Source: Galerina marginata
Lineage: Eukaryota; Basidiomycota; Agaricomycetes; Agaricales; Galerinaceae
Length of the DNA: 64,000 nt
Assembly: GCA_023014335.1 (NCBI GenBank)
Contig: JAECYW010000020.1
Coordinates: 1-64,000, forward strand
Direction of reading: 5' to 3'
The translations under genes and the position numbers were made by a program. Under the pieces are notes generated by a model, which was given only the letters and a program-made list of their open reading frames with translations, ran no database searches and was not told the DNA's origin. Below, piece after piece: positions 31,373 to 43,480 of the stretch; the stretch's first letter is position 1, and every line of letters begins with the position of its first letter.

Positions 31373-32346
31373 AGCACCACAGCCCCCGCTGTCTGGAGGT
31401 ATAACATGGAGCATCACATCCGGTCTAAACATCCATATGTCTCTCTTCCAGAAAATGAGAGAATATGGAAGATCGGCAATGCAGAAAAGGATGCGCTAGA
31501 GACCACCTGGAAGGACCGCAACAAAGTCACCAAGACAAGGAAATTGGCAAAGAAATCAAGGACGCTGTTGATTATTTCAGCGGCCCACAGCTCATGTCTA
31601 ACCCTTCGGTAAGAAATTTAATTTCACTGCAGAGAATGAAAAACTTACCACATGATATCAGTGATCCAGACAGTGACAATGGCGATGGCGACGACAACGA
31701 AGACCAAAATATCGACGACGAGCATGGCGATGGAGATGCTGAGGAATCTGACCATGCTGGTGACGATTCCGGGGCCAAATCTGATTCATTGGCATGCACT
31801 GTTGAGCACAACGAGCTTAACTACGACTCGGATGAATGGCAGTCCTTCAATGCAGATTGCATGCCCTCAAATGTTAATTTCATCGAAATTGAGAGGCGCA
31901 GTGGTGACATAGATCTGGTTGACTCGGTTGATGGGCAAACTGCAACAGGAAGGAATGAAGAAGTAAGTGGTTCGGTCATAGATCAACTGGGACGATGGCT
32001 TACCCTTCTATTCGCAGACCCGCCAATCTACCCCCAAAGGTCCCTTCAAAATATCGCCGTTAGTTGAAGATGGACATACAATAGACAATTCAGTAGGGAC
32101 CAGCGAGGATCTAAGTTTATGGCCAAATACTGATACAACAACAACAGCCATCCCTCATGCTGAGCCTGACGAAAGGACCTGTGGACGGACTCGAGGGAAG
32201 CGGAATATAATGACCATTTACGAATGCGACTGCAGTGAAACTGTATCGAATGAGGATATCCAAGCCCGATCTGGAGTTATCCAGTGCAAGAAGGCTGGCT
32301 GTGAGACGAGATGGGTAAGATAGATTCTCTCTTATCAAGTGCATAC
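31373..32346 (+). repeat. 974-bp duplicated segment, copy 2
   Basis: Same as 2328-3301 with three CpG-type transitions. Here the gene's left part is kept and the right part lost; copy 1 has the opposite truncation. Confidence 0.9.
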
Positions 32347-32665
32347 GGATCATAGTCTGCAGTAGAAAATACAGCAGGAGATCATCTCCGCGGTTAAAAT
32401 TGGGGGAGGAGATCATATTCAACCGCAGACTGTCATCCACTTCACCAAATAATCAAAATCCCCTCAAATCAATTTGGCGATCATGATCTCCTCCCCCAAT
32501 TTCAACTGCGGAGATGATCTCCTGCTGTATTTTCAACCCCAGACTATGATCCACTTCACCAAATAATCAAAATCCCCTCAAATCAATTTGGCAATCATGA
32601 TCTCCTCCCCCAATTTCAACCCCAGACTATGATCCACTTCACCAAATAATCAAAATCCCCTCAAA
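32347..32665. repeat. foldback element followed by ~80-bp tandem repeats
   Basis: GGATCATAGTCTGC...ACAGCAGGAGATCATC at 32347 is mirrored at 32507-32552, giving inverted arms of about 45 bp around a ~115-bp centre. The unit CCACTTCACCAAATAATCAA plus CCCCTCAAATCAATT then recurs three times to 32665. It directly truncates the zinc-finger gene. Confidence 0.7.
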
Positions 32666-33365
32666 TCAATTCCCGGCCATTCTGTTCCCCTCATTTTTCC
32701 AATCATTTTGCAATTTTTTTCATGCAAATCTGATCAGAATTGCCTTAGTTATTCCATTATCCTACTTTGATCACACTTTTTCCCTTGTAAATTAGCCTGT
32801 GACTGCATGTCACAAAGATTCCCTTGATCCCCCAATTTCCAAGCAATTGTCACCTACAAACTAGTACTGTCCCGGTACTTACAGTGTACCTGCCCAGTAC
32901 CTGTTAATTAATTTTTTGACTCTTAAAATTTCAACTTCAGTAATGATTTTTTCTCTTCTGGAAAACTTTAAAAACATTTAAAATTTTTTACTCCCTTCTC
33001 CTTCTCAACAAACCAATTTCTGAATATTGAATTTTGAGCCTTCCCTCAGACCTAATTTATTACTACATTTACTCTCTGCAGCAATGAATTAATTTTATTT
33101 ACATTTCCTATCATTTTTTCTGAGATAATACCAGTAAACATGCACCTCAATTTTTTTGCCTCCCATAATTTCATTTAAATCTATTCTACAAATGAGATAC
33201 CTCATTCCACATTTTTATTTTTGGTTTTTGTGGATTGGGTTATTGATTTTTAGGATCCATACAATGTATTACTAAAATAACTCCCAATTTTCAAATGCTT
33301 ACACAGTTTTTTTCCCACAATAAAGTCATTATTTTCTAATGGTTGAGAATTGCTTTTTTCATCTC
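32666..33365. other. AT- and pyrimidine-rich sequence, no gene
   Basis: Long T-runs and few open frames. I see no RNA gene or element ends that I can define. Confidence 0.35.
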
Positions 33366-33760
33366 TCAAAAAGGGCTTTTGCGCCCAGTGTCATGCCATC
33401 TTTGGACGTGTAGCGCGCCTTTTCGCATCTAGTAGCAAGCGTGATAAAAATAGATGCTTTCAATTTTCGCACTATATTGCCTTCATTTTTTGTTTCCCCT
33501 CATTTATTAATACATAGATGTGATGCTCTTTAAAACGCGAATCTAATGATATAAATTTTACTGCCAAAATACTGCGTGAAGGGCATAACGAGGAACGTTC
33601 ATACGCAACGCCTGCTGGACAAATGCCAAAAATAGAATCCTTCGAAAGCCCACCGTTTTTGCCCTACATTGGGCTCAAATGACTGCTCCCTCCTGTTTTG
33701 TATACCTAGCTGTAATCAGCATAAAATTGCGAATCTGTGAGTACCAATTTTACAGGTTAG
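33366..33760 (+). repeat. ~330-bp repeat, inverted partner at 36360-36740
   Basis: Shared words, in order, with the reverse complement of 36360-36740 include TAGCGCGCCTTTTCG, GCCTTCATTTTTTGTTTCCC and TTGGGCTCAAATGACT. Identity is moderate (perhaps 70-75% by eye), so the copies are old. Confidence 0.65.
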
Positions 33761-33959
33761 TAGGCAAGGGGAAGGCCTGGTTATGCCCTGGAGACTCTCC
33801 TTTGTGAATTTATGGTAAATGTGAAATTATATTAAACGTATGACTACCAACAGTAAACCTAGGTGTAACAGAAGCGTTAACAAGCGTGAACAGTGAGGGT
33901 ACAGTTCACGCCTGTTAATGCTCGGAGCACAGCAGATACGGCCTGCTTTTCCTTAACCC

Positions 33960-34960
33960 CCCGTTACATCGTAAGCCTCTCACGTCCCAGCCTTCTCCTC
34001 TGTCTCCTCATATCACCTCATCCCCGTTGTTGGCTTCCAGGTCCTCCGATTGCGGCTCTTGAAGTGCGACGGTGTCATGTGCAAGCAGGCGGGCGTCGGA
34101 GGGTGGCCGGTACGAGTGGATGGTCATGGAGGGTTAAGAGTCATAGCCAATGGGGTTGGGTTGTCGGCGAACGCGACGACGGCGGCCGTCCTTCCTTGGC
34201 TGCGTGTCGGTTTCTAGCCCCTCGTAGGTAGAAGCGCAGGGCGCTGTCCAGGGACCGCGATGCCTGCGATATGGAGGGCAAGGCTACCGAGCCTGTCGCC
34301 TCGTAAGCCCCGTGCCACTTCAACATTGTCAGCGCAGTGAAGGAGCAGTACCGGGTACTGCTCTCGTATACCCTGGAGGCTCGCATCGGAGACGCAGCAG
34401 CGGTAGTGCTGCTGCTCTCCCAGGTGGCTCGTATGGCGGCAAACCGGCCAGGCGACGTCGGGAGGTACTGGCCTAGGGTGAGTCAGTTTTTGCGTCGGCG
34501 ACTAGTGACGGCGATGAAGAAGGAGCGGTGGGAAATCGAGGTACGGAGAGGACGATGTCGCCTCCTTCACGCTACCCCGTCACCGCCACGACAGCTGTCG
34601 TGCTGCTGGTCTTCCTGCCGGTCGCGATCGCTTCGCATGGTGAAGGGCGACAGCGGGGTTGAGAGGTGGTGACGTAGGTAGGTCGGCATCGGCGTAGACA
34701 GCGACAGGGGTGGCGGTGATGCTTGGAAGAGCGACAACCCATTGGTGAGTAGACAAGCTATGGGGGACGAAAACAGCGAGACGAGTCTTATTTCGACTCA
34801 TCACGCGACGCACCAGGCGGGTCTCCCTCTCCAGGGTCTCCCCTTCTCGTTCCTCGCCTCCATTTCCCATCCAGAAACACTGAGGACGTCGGCCCACGAG
34901 CCTCGAAAAAGGGGGGCTCGCGACGTCGCACGAATTCGCAGCACTCTAAAATAGTACCTA
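33960..34960. repeat. GC-rich dispersed repeat, copy 2
   Basis: Diverged relative of 8861-9850, including the end motif GAGTCTTATTTCGACTCATC...GCGGGTCTCCCT near 34773-34840. The ORFs on both strands reflect GC content. Confidence 0.4.
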
Positions 34961-36359
34961 ACAAAAAGTCAGTAATAAAACATATGTATTTACTAATAAA
35001 CACGTACTAAACATATCCTTGAGGCCTTGAACAGCGGGACGAGAAAGAGGGGAGGGAGAAGAGGTCCCTGGTGGTGGTTGAGGAGTGAGATCAAACCGCT
35101 TTGATGTCGGTTGATCTGAAGTTCGGCGTGTTCGGAGAACGATGTGAATCCGTCGCTGTTGGTTCCCTATGTCGAGTCGGACGACGTCGACACGAGCCTT
35201 AGAGGTAGGAAATAGTGTAATAATGAAAGGGTTATATACATTATTTTAATAGACTTTAGATAGTTTACAAGGGGTATGATCACTAAGAACATCCTAAACT
35301 TTTAACTGATAGCTGCAAGGCATGAACTCTCGGAGACTTCCTCTCACTTTTTGTAGATCTACATACACGTGCACTCCGTATTTACAAAGTATTTTCGAAG
35401 TTTTTCTTTCTTTCAGGGATATAAATGGGCTCTATGCTACATATGTAAGTCTATCCTACCCAATCCCGCCTCTCGGACGTACTTCAGAGTGCCCAAAGAC
35501 GTTCAAAAGGTCGACCCGGCCCGACCTGATCAACAACCGATCAACAACGGTGATCTTGCTTCTCAGCACCAACCACCAGCACCTCTTGCCCACTCTCGCT
35601 CGCCTCGCTTTTCCCGCCCTTCAAGACCTCAAAAACTCTTTTGTAAGTCATTTAATTTCTGTTCTATTTCATTTTCTAATCTTTATCTCGACTGATAGGT
35701 GTCCAACGAGGCCAGCAACTGCGTAACCGCGTCGCGTGCCCCTCGCATCGACCATGTGGGCCGGCGCATTGGGTCTCGAGGTGCAGGCTGGGTAGAGGAG
35801 CTGGGACTAGGCAGGGAGAGGGAAGGTTTAAGGCGAACTTGTCGCCATCCACAACCCGCCTCCCTCACTGACGCACTCTGACGCGACGCCGCGCGGACCC
35901 AACCACCTCCACATCCATCGCTCACCCCATCCCAATTTCCTCTCGAAGATCCAGGGCACGGACGCCGCCGAAGCCAAACACCGCAGTCCCACTCTCCTTT
36001 GGACACCTACCGCAAGGTCAACCACCTTCGTGGCGCTTCCCAGCCACGACGTACCCCCGACTCTGTTCTCACATCACCCCGTTCCACTGTCCAAGGTGCA
36101 GGACGGCGAGCGTGTGGCTCTGCCGCTCCGTTGTCGCCGCCCCTCCCCCCATTTTTCCTTTTACATTCGGGTTCGCGAATGCTTTTTACTTAGTCTACAT
36201 TTCCAATGTATATAAAAGATGTTTTAATAGACTTATTTGAGCCCACTACCGCTGTGTGATTAAGGGAAACTCGAAGTTGGGGATTAGAGAGAATTTGTAG
36301 GTTAAACCACTGTATAGTAGGCTAGCCTGCCCATCCTGGATTGGTTCCTTAATAAAATT
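34961..36359. other. no convincing gene between the inverted repeats
   Basis: Open frames overlap on both strands with no domains. Two similar TTTTAATAGACTT words occur at about 35249 and 36224 in the same orientation. If 33366 and 36740 are the ends of one element, this is its interior, but no transposase remnant is visible. Confidence 0.3.
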
Positions 36360-36740
36360 GGTATCATTGTGTTCACAATTACTCACATAGTTCAGGTGTA
36401 TCTACAGAAGTAGGGGGAGGAGTCATTTGAGCCCAACATAGGGTAAAATTGGTATGCTTTCGAGGAATTCTATTTTTAGAGCTCATCCGGCGGGGCTGCA
36501 TACGAACGCTCCTCGTTGTACCCCTTCCAGTGCTCTTATGGCTCTAAATTTTATATTATTAGCTTCGCATTTTAGTGGACATTACAACTATGAATTAATA
36601 GATAGGGGGAAACAAAAAATGAAGGCAAAATACTGCGAAAACTGAGGGTATCTATTTTTAACGCACTAGCTACAGGTACCGAAAAGGCGCGCTACGCGTC
36701 CGCAAATGGCACGAGGACCCCGGCGGGACTCATCTGGCAT
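36360..36740 (-). repeat. inverted partner of 33366-33760
   Basis: See the partner entry. The outer end is near GGACTCATCTGGCATC (about 36727-36742). Confidence 0.65.
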
Positions 36741-36820
36741 CAGTTACATTTTTTTACGCTACATATCCACATATCCTAAGTGTGCACGTTTGCTGATGTC
36801 TTCATGGACAATAAAAAAAA

Positions 36821-38024
36821 TCAAAGTTCATTACATATATCCTCGACTGCACCTGCAGAGTTTGCAACAACCAAAGAGATAGGATAACTTCTCTGCACCT
36901 CATCACCCCCTTTCACGATTCTGTTGTGAATAAAGGCACAACAGCCGAGATCCAGCGCGAATTGGCGGAGGGGCATGACAGCGTCGTCCGGGACGACAAA
37001 AATGTAGGCGTCTGTGCTGTGAGAATTTTTGATCTCTGAGATATCTTCTTGCCACTTCAGAATTTGTGATGGCGCCTCAAAAACCTCAGAGTTCTTTTGA
37101 CAAAGAGGTTAGGTATGTACCTTCGAGTTTAATAACATGACTTACACCAGCAAAACTTAATGATATATTAGCCGAAACTGCCGGATTTGCGACTGAGCAG
37201 TGTCCTTTTTTGTGTCCAAGCATTCGTTCGCCACATGTCCGGCAACGGCGAATCCGCGGCGCTGTTGAAGCTGACTCCAGACCGGATTCAGAGTGATGGG
37301 TTCGACTGGCATTGACCTGGGCACTCTTGGTCTCTGAAGCAGGATCCTGCTGAAGGTCAGCCACGGACTGCTATAAGGTGATATAAGTATGTGAACTGCT
37401 TAATCTTGACATCGGTACTTACCTCCTTCCTAAAAGATATTGAAAGGGCTGCAGTGGATGCAGAGAGCTCCGTAACCGGACAGCCTGTTTGAGGATGATG
37501 AGGGTGAGATAGAGCCGGTGAAGAGATCGCCTTCGTGAGCGGTGAAGACAGTTTATCTAACCGAAATTTTAAACCATCGACTTAGCAACAAAAAAGATAG
37601 TAAAGCATATATGTCACCATATTTCCCCCTCATTTGCTCCTTGTTTTGGTAAAGAAACGTAATAGCTTCAGTTACGGTGCTTGTCTTTACCCATTTCCTG
37701 CCTTTCCCTGAAGAAAAGAGGCATTTCACATCACTGAAAGACTGTTAGTAGAACATCCTTTTCATCAAAGTCAAAAACTCACTCATAATGCCGGTATATT
37801 GAATTTGATATACGCTGTCCAGAGAATGTGCCAAAGGCGACTGGATAAAAAGGGCCAGGCACCTCCAAATCTATGCTGGGTTTCTCAGACTGGATAATTT
37901 CAAGGGTACCGTTGCCTTCTCCTTTCTTAAGATAGAGTGGTTGAAATTCGACCCTCAATATCTCGGCTTCGTCTCTGGATTGAGAAAACAGAGTGACGTC
38001 GAATATCATCGGTGGATTACCCAT
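36821..38024 (-). CDS. six-exon unknown protein with a zinc-knuckle-like motif
   Basis: The ATG at 38024 opens MGNPPMIFDVTLFSQS..., a beta-rich region (about 80 residues). Introns of about 40-55 bp join DVKCLFSSGKGRKWVKTSTV, then DGLKFRLDKLSSPL...SISFRKE, then QSVADLQQD...CRTCGERMLGHKKGHC (zinc-knuckle-like), then NSEVFEAPSQILKWQ...AYIFVVPDDAVMPLRQFAL, ending TGA 36821. The total is about 370 residues. Every junction keeps the frame and most introns have a CTAAC/CTGAC-like branch word, which supports a real gene. The 5' leader may contain another intron ending at TTTCAAG just before the ATG. I do not recognise the family. Confidence 0.6.
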
Positions 38025-39590
38025 CACCGTCCTTGAAATAGTAAAAATAGCTGGTTAGTCCATGAATGGAGACCCGAAATCGAAGGGTCACCAACACCGT
38101 CAATTTCACTGGAATCATAGCAGCGGAAGGCGTCATAGCGGCAGGCTCAGACTCGGAGAGGCTATGAAAAGCGTGAAATTACAAACAATCTCTATTTATG
38201 TAGTTGAGCTTGAAGGCGGAGACAAACCCTGGAAGGGGTCAGTCGTTTATTAACAATGGGCCGGTCCCTTTTTTCCCATTCACATTACCGGGAGTTTTCA
38301 GCGGATCAACCAGATCATCTAGCTGCAACCTGGTATTTATTTACTGAGGCATGCTGAACCGCAGAGTCCGAAAATCGGAAATGGGAAAACGGAGGCCGCG
38401 TCAAGTGTGAGTGCCAAACAAGTTCCAGGTATACTTCCAATCACTGGCTCGAAAATCGGAAAATATTCAGAAAGATCCGGAAGAAAGGAGCGGGTAGTGC
38501 GGGAAAGGTTTCAAGTGGGAAAGCATTGCCATTTGCTTTCGCCTTGACGACTTGTCTTCGAACATTGGTGGCTCAAGGGCGGGCATGTCATCGAAGCCTC
38601 TAGTTGACATAATGGCACCGTTTGGCGAAATTTTAGATCTTCCAACCAGATATCAGCGGCAAGTTCGATGGAAAGTGATCAATTCAATGCTCTCAATCGA
38701 TTGATGACCACATTTGCCCGTTCTACCTGCGGAAATTGTGCGAAGAGCCTGGATAGAATCACAGATATCGGGCCAGGATGTCGACTCTTGATACTTCTCA
38801 CTGCACACGATAACTCGGGTTCAAAAGATATGCACGATGTCAGCCCGGAAATTCAATCAAATCACAAAAGAATCACACTGCTACATACCTTTCGCCTTTA
38901 TAATTAACTGTAAAGGTAAGAGATCAATGGGGATGGGCTACTCACAGTTTTCCCGTCGCACTATTGCAAGTCTTCCCTTCTTTCTCGTCATGGAGAGCTC
39001 GGAGTAAGATGCAGGTTTCAACTCACTGAGATGCGTCTGCGGTCGAAAAGTTTTTCATATGACTGATTACAAAGCACACTTATTTTAAAGGACGACAGAA
39101 TTGACTCAATGTACAGAAAATGGTAAGCTACTCCTCCTTGATTTCACCATGCAGCAAGCTAAACTGGACGCGAGGGATGGTGCGAGGGAGTTCGCGCGGC
39201 GCCGCCTTGCGTGTAGGAAAAGGTGCTGGCAGTATAGCCAACTATAACGGCAGCATTCTGAGGAAGATTCCTAATTCCCAACTAGTATAGAGGGAGCGAG
39301 GCGAATTCGGAGGCTGTCAATGAAAATTTGCTTGCGTATATATCATAGATAGGAACTAAAACTTGGCTAATGAATACGACGGCCAGGAAATGCAAGAAAT
39401 ATGCTTACCATTTTCGAGAACGGAAGGGAAAGGAAGCAATGCCGCACAGGTGGACTGAAGTCTGAGTCGCAATACGAGGAGCCAAAATAGTCGATACTTT
39501 CGTGCGCGAAGATGCCCCGCCGGCTGCGATACTGTGTTTAGGACATGAACTGAAAAGTAAAGAATAAACATACATCCAGAAACACCATTC
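38025..39590. other. region with fragments, no firm gene
   Basis: A + strand frame near 38580-38690 (MSSKPLVDIMAPFGEIL) and another at 38668-38907 with a CGNCAKSL motif are open, but I could not join them into a convincing model. The minus-strand frame at 39356-39540 may be the last exons of the next gene. Confidence 0.25.
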
Positions 39591-41158
39591 CCAGCATCAT
39601 CCTTGATTGTCTGGAAGGAAAGCACGTCGCTGAAATAGTGGGAGTAGAATCACGACAGTCCAAAAACTGCGCCAATACTCTGAGTACATAGACTGCAAGA
39701 AGCAACACAGCCCTTGGAAGCGAACAGAAGGGGACTCCCTGCCAGGACTTATTCGAGCACCGTCTGCCCAAGTTCGTGCCGGATTGACAATAACACCATT
39801 GGAATGGAAAGAAACGGCTCGCTCAAAGCTCCTCTGTAATCAAACTAAGTACTGTGGATTAACCTGCTGAAAAAAAAAACCTTACTTCTTTCCAGGGCGA
39901 GATAAAGGTCCCATGACAGGCTCGTAAAGAGGTAAGACGATGAGGTGTCAGTCGGCCCACCATGGCACTGAGCATCCTTGATGAGTGTTGAAAACGACAA
40001 CAAAGTGCAAGTGCTATCAAGCTATTAGGAAGATCACTAGAAGTATGGAGCGAAAACCAACCGATACCTTACTCTATGGCCTTGCTTCCTGCCCTTCAAA
40101 GTTTCCTCGCTACGTAGAATCGTGAGGGAAGGAAGGCATCAACTTCAAGCATGAGACATACCTGTCGTCATCTGTTCTTCCCATCCTTTCGTCGACATCG
40201 CTTTCGGCTTGCTTTGGTAGCACTTTGTCGCCAGGTATATGTGTGAGGAAAACATGAGAAATGGCTCCTACCGTTTTCCCAGGAGTTGGCGTAGCAAATG
40301 CGACAGGAGGGCCGCTGTTTTTGTCGCAGGCTGCTAGGCTTCGTGTAAGTATCGTAACAGTGATACTGAACTGTATGCGACTTACTTAGCAGTATTTCCA
40401 GAGTCGTCGTCCGATTCAACCTGCCCTGCAGCCGCCGCCTCGTCAGCAGACAGTTCGCTGGACGCTTCATCAAGCCATAAAACCCTTCGAGATTTTGAGG
40501 CGGCGTTATTCTGGACCTTTGCGAACATTTCCCTATGAGAGAAAGGTGAGAAGATGACCAACCAGAACAGAATGAAAGCGGTACTCGGGGGAGGAGGGGT
40601 CCGGTCTCTCTCAGAAGAAGGGGCATTGGGGGTAGACTCTTTTTTTTCATGTACTTCGCCTTCGCGAAGGGTTTGCTACCGTAAATTCCCAGTCAGATCG
40701 TGTTGTGCAGGGCATGGACACCGATACATACACACGATTTGGTCGTACAGTGACAGGTGAAGCAAGCTTCACAGTGTAGCAATGGTATTATCTTCATTGG
40801 ACCTGAATTAATGAACGTGTAAGAAAGCGCTGATAAGAAATAGAGAAATATTACCCTATAGAACCAAACGACATTTTTTGGCAACAGCCGCACGGACAGC
40901 CTTTCAAAAAAAATTCTTTCTACATTATTACAATCATCTAGCAGTCAAAAGAAAAGATTGAACGACAGAATCACTCACGATAGTAACTGGTGGCAGTTCC
41001 TGGACCTCGAGAGAGGCAGAAGCAGGTTCGGCCGCCTTTTCCCTTTTCCTGGTGGGAGTGGGAGCCTCAATTATCTCACTGGAAAGAATCATCGAATATC
41101 GAAGAAAGCAAAGATCTACAAACATCTCGCTGTCGCTGTCCAGAGGAGCAGCATTCAT
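39591..41158 (-). CDS. multi-exon unknown protein with SUMO-interaction-like N-terminus
   Basis: The ATG at 41158 starts MNAAPLDSDSE, joined to IEIIEAPTPTRKREK; the acidic-flanked I-E-I-I looks like a SUMO-interaction motif. After AVRAAVAKKCRLVL the frame meets a TAG (40856), so the middle is uncertain. Later exons join well: MFAKVQNNAASKSRRVLWLDEASSELS..., NLAACDKNSGPPVAFATPTPGK, SEETLKGRKQGHR, LDSTCTLLSFSTLIKDAQCHGG...DLYLALER, and SFERAVSFHSNGVIVNPARTWADG. The last is Trp/Tyr-rich, ending near 39591. This may be one gene with an unresolved splice or two genes. No family was recognised. Confidence 0.4.
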
Positions 41159-42379
41159 CTTCTTAGCTTTAACAGCAGAGGTAGTACAGAAAAGGGCAAA
41201 CGATAAGGAGTGTGTAGTGAACAAAAGAAGGGAGAAAGGACGGAGATTCGGCGAGCCTCTCGTCAATAGCTTCAGCTACAGCTCCGGGCTAGATGACTGG
41301 ATAGGCGTGCTAACAGATGGGTTCAGATGTTTGCAGCGCAAGAAAAGGAATAACGACGTACGGAGTTTTTTTTTTATTACCAGCGCGCAGGGTTCTAAAA
41401 ACAGCAAAGTGAGAGGGTGCTACACGGTCAAGAAGTAAGAGGTGCCGCGGACCATGGAGGACGGAAGGAAGGATCTAGTTAGGCTATCGGCGATTTCGAG
41501 AGAATGGATCGTGGGTCGATCGTGGCGTCGCCATTGGTTTCTCCGTTTGTTTTCTCATGGCAACATCGCAATCGGAGGGTCGTCGCATGCCTATGTTAAA
41601 CCTGAAGTTTTTCCTTAAAGCGCACTATTAGTTTCTTATTTGAATCAGTAAAGCGGCTAGTGTTCAGGAAGACAGGATAAATATCTTTGCGAAAACGACC
41701 GCACAAAGAGTCGGCACCTTCCTTAGAAAGTACCAAGAGCCAGCAATACGCAGAAGGCCCACTTAGCTAGTATAAATCGATTTAGAGGAATACATTGCCC
41801 CATAGATATGGTTCTTCAGCGTCGGAGACCCTTTTTCAAACTTTGAAAGGAGGACAGAAAAGCCACGCTCTGTGCCTGATGGAATTTCGGTGGTCGGACA
41901 GTGTTCATTGGGATGGCGAGAGATTTGAATGAAGCTGTCGTTTAGGCAGAGCATCCAGCTGTGAAATTATACCTTCGACACGGTGTTACAATAACTGGCC
42001 TCGAAACACCGACTTTCGACAAAATCGTCAAAGATGTTGCCAAAATTCACGCTGTTTTGGACCGCGCTGTGGGAATGGAAAAGATCCACAGCAGCGGTAT
42101 TATCACGTCCTATCGAGAAATGCCAGCTCTAGAGCGGTCTAACTGTCAGCTAACTCCGCGAAGTAATAGTTTTGAGAGGGCCCACCTTGATCGATAGCAT
42201 GTTCACCCAGGTATGACCTGCAACTAAAGATAAACGGTGCATTAATGCTGATATTTTGGGTCAGGAGGCAAGGACTGGACAGTTTACGCTCTGGCTCTAC
42301 TTCCCTAGTCGTTGTTATTGTTCGAGGGTGCCGCTGCATTCTCTCATGTACATTGAAGTTGCTGATAATAAAGGCAAGT
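41159..42379. other. no firm gene
   Basis: A + strand frame at 41961-42197 (LETPTFDKIVKDVAK...) looks coding-like and could be an exon, but no start or splice partners were identified. Confidence 0.2.
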
Positions 42380-42610
42380 TAGTGAATGTGCGGGTTGGGA
42401 GCCGACTCACAGATCGGATGGACGGTGGTCTCAACTATTTTCTGTTGAGATTTTCTTGCTTTTGTGAGGTTCATTAGCTCTACGAAGGTCGAGAGGATTA
42501 AAAAGAGGAAGTAAATATGCGGGGTTGAGAGCGGACTCGCTGATCGGACGGACAGCGGTCTCGACTATTATGTCGAGATCGGGTTGTTTCATGAGGCTCA
42601 TTAGCTTTCC
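42380..42610 (-). repeat. tandem duplication of a ~130-bp exon-like unit
   Basis: On the minus strand the unit at about 42610-42512 reads LGKLMSLMKQPDLDIIVETAVRPISESALNPAY. The next unit (about 42480-42380) reads ELMNLTKARKSQQKIVETTVHPICESAPNPHI. DNA identity is clear over the second half of the unit. This looks like a duplicated exon of a minus-strand gene that I could not complete. Confidence 0.5.
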
Positions 42611-43480
42611 CAATGTCTGCGAAAGTCAAGAAGAGCTAGGACGGCAGATAATCAGAGTTGTGTCGGAAAATCGGCACAAACGAGGAATCTTACCGTGCAT
42701 CTAGACCGGCCTTCCTCACACACCCCGTCATCTCCCTCAAACTCGTCGTGTAGGCCGCCTCGTCGAGCATATGCATTTCTCCCATATCTTGAGGATGAAG
42801 GGCGTGAACTGCTGTTCGAGCTTATGTACTTGACGGGCAGGTTAAAGTATAAGTTGACATTGCAGCTAATACGATATCACATACTTACCTAGCTCCTAGC
42901 TCGTCATTTTCTCGCAGCTGCTGTCAATATTCAAGGCTGTTGCCAACATTTCTCAATGCTCCAGGATACTTGAGGCAATACAACAGGTACGGCTAAAGAA
43001 AGGTAGGTAGGTAACTCTGAATTCCTGTCATCCGAGTGCCAGACTTACCTGCTGTTTTTCGCAATTCCTAGACATCTGCAGCAAGCTCAATGTTAGAAAA
43101 GTCCACTATGCTGGAGTTGGTGAAAGAGCGCTCACCGCGTCGTAAGGATTAACTAATGGAAAAAGGAAATGATTGGTTAGTAGTACTTAGTACAACCAAA
43201 GATGTAGGGCACAGACAGACTTACCAAGCTGATTTTGGATGCACTGTATCTCCTCTCCTACCCCAGCAATAAAGACCAAGTAATAAGGAGCAGGTACAGG
43301 GAACGGGCAATGAGAACCGGTGGGATGGAGATAAGATAAAGCGGCCGGACGGCGAGGGAAAACGCCTGCGAGGAGTTCGAAATTGTTGGGACCGCGGCGG
43401 CGAGCCACCAAGCGCCCGGTGACCTGAGCGTGACCTCGGCGAGGTTAGCGAGCGGGGCCCAAGCGAAATGCGAAAAAGAA
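42611..43480 (-). CDS. possible multi-exon minus-strand gene, model unresolved
   Basis: Several donor/acceptor pairs and short open exons occur on the minus strand (PNNFELLAGVFPRRPAALSYLHPTG...EEIQCIQNQL near 43411-43210; MSRNCEKQQ near 43080; GEMHMLDEAAYTTSLREMTGCVRKAGLDAR near 42800-42700). The frames between them could not be joined with confidence. Function unknown. Confidence 0.2.

Larger units (their letters stand above)
29396..32346 (+). pseudogene. zinc-finger/PHD-like gene, copy 2, disrupted
   Basis: The first exon is open from the repeat junction to 30214 and carries an acidic region, then SPIATVLRCDGRLFVCVGEVNDI and WKWILRCGSSHRIPGRLV...FYLFESKVLRAIGSVL. The 656-bp element inserts here. 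Beyond it the same frame continues LLERLT(stop)EDVKHV...FPYREVK, an intron, CFVCKDD...CSRC, CGFCLRSGQCVF and CPWC...AVWRYNMEHH, then the segment shared with copy 1. TGA codons at 30894-30896 and 31244-31246 interrupt it. The 3' end is lost at 32347 where another repeat begins. The gene is probably a multi-copy zinc-binding nuclear protein; function unknown. Confidence 0.65.

Noticed and set aside
32429..32665. Possible CRISPR-like array
   Set aside because: Three ~80-bp tandem repeats with no unique spacers in a eukaryotic repeat context; ordinary tandem repetition.
38062..38253. Upstream coding exon of the 36821-38024 gene
   Set aside because: A frame reading VSIHGLTSYFYYFKDGDG precedes the gene and looks coding-like, but no donor gives the correct phase into the next exon, so the ATG at 38024 was kept.
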